From contig QKAS01000072.1 in the NCBI GenBank assembly GCA_003246295.1, positions 26,085-90,084 on the forward strand: DNA of 64,000 bases, in the 5' to 3' direction. The notes under the pieces were generated by a model that saw only the letters and a program-made list of their open reading frames with translations, made no database searches and was not told the DNA's origin. Positions within the stretch are counted from its first letter, which is position 1. Each line of letters begins with the position of its first letter. The stretch is from Clostridia bacterium (lineage in GTDB: Bacteria > Bacillota > Clostridia > Lachnospirales > Lachnospiraceae). Below, in pieces: positions 61,634-64,000 of the stretch. Position numbers and translations under genes: made by a program.

Positions 61634-63211
61634 TTACAAAAAGAATGATAAAGCACCAAAGACTATGGCGCTTTCTATGATTACAAGAGTTGCAAGAAAC
61701 AGTAGAAATCTTTTCTTTAAAATTTCCGAAAGCATTACCATATTCTTTAGATCAAGCATTGGTCCCATCACAATAAATGATAAAATTGGAACTGTAGAAA
61801 AGTTATTAGAAAAACTTCTTCCAATAAATGCATTGGACGTTGAACAAGTAGACATAAGCATCGCTGCTACAATCATAACTATAAACTGAACAATAATATT
61901 ATTGCCAATAAAACTTTTCATCGTTTGTGGCATAATCGTCTGTAAAACAGCTGATATCAATGCCCCAATAATCACATATTCTGCGACCCTAAAAAATTCA
62001 ACCTTAGCTCCAGCAAAAACTGCTTCAATTTTTCCTTTTACTCCATCATACTTTAATTCCAAAACATCTTTTCCAATATTCTGAACTCTCCGATTCCCCT
62101 TCGTCACATCCTTGGTTTCAAGATTTATGAGTTTCAATATAACCCCTACCATAATTCCAATAATTAAACCAGTTATAACCCTTACAACTGCAAGATATGG
62201 CTGTTCTGGGAATGCGTAAAGCATAGAAATAATAACAATAGGACTTACTGCTGATGATGATAACCAAAAAGTTATCGTTTGTGGGAGTGGTGTCTCTTTC
62301 TTTAAAAGCCCAGATATAATTGGAACCATCCCACAATCACATATGGGCATAAAAAATCCTGCTACTGAAGCAATCAAAAAGGAATACCAGCTTCCTTTTG
62401 ATATTTGTTTCATAATCCATCCAGTTGATGCAAATATCTGAATCCCTGCTGAAATAAACGCTCCTAATAAAATAAATGGAATCGCCTGCATAAGAATACT
62501 TAAAAATACAGTTACTATGGACTGTGTATAACTATATGCATTAGGAAATTCAAATATTAAAAGTAAAGAAAAACATAAGGCTAAAAATATGCCTACTTTT
62601 AAATTCATTTTAAAATTCATAGATGTATTTTCAGGATTATTAAATGTCATGAAACGTTCTTTTAGTATTTTATCTGTTTCAAACTCATTGATAAATGTCA
62701 CCCTAGTTCTCGGATTAATATTTTTAATATCCCTCGTTAACTTTTTTTGCATTCCCTGATGCAATTTTTCGAATCGATTAAATATAACGATATCACTATT
62801 TAAAATATGTGGCTGCATAACCGTTGCCATATTGCTTAACTGATTTCTAAAATTCCCTGCATCACTTACAAAAACGACATTTCTAAATTTATTCTCAAAT
62901 GGTATTTTTAATCCCAATATATTAGAAATATTCCATGTTCCATTATATTCCACAAGTATGTAATCTGGAGTATATTCCTCTGCAATTTGTATAAACAAAT
63001 CATCATTTAAATCTGATTCATTTTCCACCTTCAAGAGTTCAACATGCATTTTCTTGAATTTTTCTTCATCATACTCAGTAAAACCTTCTTCACAAATAAC
63101 TACTATGATTTTACGAAATTCTTTCAAATAATTACTTTGTAATAATTCGTTGATAACAGTAGTTTTTCCGCTTTCAAGGAACCCCGTTATAATATCTATA
63201 TAAGTTGCCAT
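61634..63211 (-). CDS. CobW-like GTPase fused to COG0701 permease
   Basis: A 525-residue fusion. Residues 1-190 resemble a COG0523 GTPase (IDIITGFLESGKTTVINELL, DYILVEYNGTW, VVFVSDAGNF, IVIFNRFEKL), but without the CxCC metal motif. From about 205 there are eight or nine membrane segments with permease motifs MPICDCGMVPI, FWLSSSAVSPIV and MSTCSTSNAF. The permease is like YcgR. The upstream CobW gene and downstream YcgQ-like gene complete a metal-handling set. The fused domain could gate transport by GTP. Confidence 0.85.
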   Translation of the reverse strand: MATYIDIITGFLESGKTTVINELLQSNYLKEFRKIIVVICEEGFTEYDEEKFKKMHVELLKVENESDLNDDLFIQIAEEYTPDYILVEYNGTWNISNILGLKIPFENKFRNVVFVSDAGNFRNQLSNMATVMQPHILNSDIVIFNRFEKLHQGMQKKLTRDIKNINPRTRVTFINEFETDKILKERFMTFNNPENTSMNFKMNLKVGIFLALCFSLLLIFEFPNAYSYTQSIVTVFLSILMQAIPFILLGAFISAGIQIFASTGWIMKQISKGSWYSFLIASVAGFFMPICDCGMVPIISGLLKKETPLPQTITFWLSSSAVSPIVIISMLYAFPEQPYLAVVRVITGLIIGIMVGVILKLINLETKDVTKGNRRVQNIGKDVLELKYDGVKGKIEAVFAGAKVEFFRVAEYVIIGALISAVLQTIMPQTMKSFIGNNIIVQFIVMIVAAMLMSTCSTSNAFIGRSFSNNFSTVPILSFIVMGPMLDLKNMVMLSEILKKRFLLFLATLVIIESAIVFGALSFFL

Positions 63212-63219
63212 ATCTACCT

Positions 63220-64000
63220 CTATAATTCAAATAAAAGGGAAAGAACATCCTCGTTTATATGCTCTCCAATTACACAGATGCGTCCAATACAATCAGGTGT
63301 TGTATCTCTGATTATCACTTCACCCGGTACATAATCAAATTGAATCCATTTTTCACTTTCTGTGCTAATAATTCCTTTCGCACGCAAAATATTTCCTTCT
63401 ATATCGTTAAGACGATTTAGAATTTCGTCTATTTTACTTCGTTCAAATACTTTTGCTGTTTCTCTTCCCCAGACATGAAATACTTCATCTGCATGATGAT
63501 GAATTCCATGGTCATGGTGATGTTTGTGCTCTGGTTGTTCCAATAGTAATTTCAAACCAGGTATTTCTTCAAAAGTCTCTGCTAATTCAATGATCTTTTT
63601 TCCATGAACATTTTTCCAGTCCGTTGTTACAACATGGGCTTTGGGATTGTATTTCTGAATATCCTTTAAAATATTTTCAATCACTTCTGATTTCGTGTTT
63701 TTAGTTCTGCTCAATATAATCGTTTTTGCATTTGTAAGTTGATCTGCATAAAACTCTGTAAAGTTTTTTAAATAAACCTTATATTTCATCGCATCCACGA
63801 CCGTAATGCACATATTCAGTTCTACCAAACCATCTTTTAAGAACTTTTTACATCCATTTATCACATCTGATAATTTGCCTACTCCTGATGGCTCAATAAT
63901 AATTCTGTCTGGATGATAAAGTGACAGTAATTCTTTTAATGCAGAGCTAAAATCCCCAGCTATGGTACAGCAGATACATCCAGAATTCATTTCCTTTATT
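63220..64000 (-). CDS. CobW/COG0523 metallochaperone GTPase, N-terminus beyond window
   Basis: The visible 260 codons include the CxCC motif (NSGCICCTIAGDF), IIIEPSGVGKLSDVI, a Walker-type TVVDAMKY and a TKNTKSEVI region near a NKxD-like position. A histidine-rich stretch EHKHHHDHGIHHH and the CobW C-terminal domain VFHVWGRETAKVF follow. The frame stays open to the right edge, so the P-loop is outside the window; the Met at 63990 is not the start. It stops eight bases before the fusion gene. A zinc or other metal chaperone is likely. Confidence 0.88.
   Translation of the reverse strand, partial: IKEMNSGCICCTIAGDFSSALKELLSLYHPDRIIIEPSGVGKLSDVINGCKKFLKDGLVELNMCITVVDAMKYKVYLKNFTEFYADQLTNAKTIILSRTKNTKSEVIENILKDIQKYNPKAHVVTTDWKNVHGKKIIELAETFEEIPGLKLLLEQPEHKHHHDHGIHHHADEVFHVWGRETAKVFERSKIDEILNRLNDIEGNILRAKGIISTESEKWIQFDYVPGEVIIRDTTPDCIGRICVIGEHINEDVLSLLFEL

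Overview
The window is AT-rich DNA from a Gram-positive anaerobe, most probably a Lachnospiraceae-type member of Clostridia. The evidence is strong GGAGG ribosome sites, rubrerythrin/rubredoxin oxygen defence, a large serine recombinase element, and an RlmD C-terminal extension of the kind I associate with that family. No rRNA, tRNA or CRISPR array was seen. Nothing was searched against a database; family names rest on motifs recognised by eye.

Left flank and integration site (1-5.4 kb): the 5' part of an MMPL/RND exporter operon faces a divergent TetR-type regulator. A decayed gene and a small gene follow, then the 3' third of rlmD (23S rRNA uracil methyltransferase). rlmD is cut off where a large serine recombinase gene begins, so I infer that a mobile element starts at about 3.24 kb and runs right. 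Its other end, and the 5' part of rlmD, are not in the window, so how much of the remaining 60 kb is element DNA is open.

Element maintenance zone (5.2-10.5 kb): a SHOCT-like small protein, a MazF/PemK-like protein, two proteins resembling inactivated serine-recombinase domains, a leader of about 560 bases with no coding sequence that looks like a structured RNA, two near-identical XRE regulators flanking an HTH-plus-nuclease-like gene, and two small zinc-ribbon proteins.

Defence island (10.5-42.8 kb, all minus strand): (i) a large GTPase behind an attenuator-like leader; (ii) a complete BREX type 3 operon (regulator, brxF, brxC, pglXI, brxHII, pglZ, brxA) with a Gabija-like OLD nuclease and UvrD-like helicase inserted between pglXI and brxHII, and a YdbC/PC4-like gene at its end; (iii) a five-gene unit WYL regulator - ADP-ribosylglycohydrolase - DUF6361 - PLD nuclease - helicase, which I cannot match to a named system; (iv) a SIMPL protein with a small basic protein; (v) a short type II CBASS (HNH-SAVED effector, CD-NTase, stand-alone E2); (vi) a PLD-plus-SF3-like ATPase fusion. 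A 20-bp inverted repeat (AAGTCC-N8-GGACTT) lies upstream of the WYL, SIMPL and PLD-ATPase genes and may be the WYL operator.

Redox/metal cluster (43-64 kb): rubredoxin and ferredoxin-rubredoxin-rubrerythrin fusions, a ferritin-like exported protein, a two-component system, a thioredoxin-reductase-like protein with a split permease, a NifX/ORP-like protein, two DUF134 regulators, a NifU-nitroreductase-BMC-flavin reductase-Mrp-thioesterase-MetK operon, ThrRS, a ferredoxin-DUF5320-deformylase-DUF89 operon, and a CobW/CobW-permease/TIGR03943 operon. Three promoters here share a TTGACATATGCC(C)A -35 region, and a related GCATATGC site precedes the rubredoxin operon. This suggests one regulator ties these operons together, with the DUF134 proteins as candidates.
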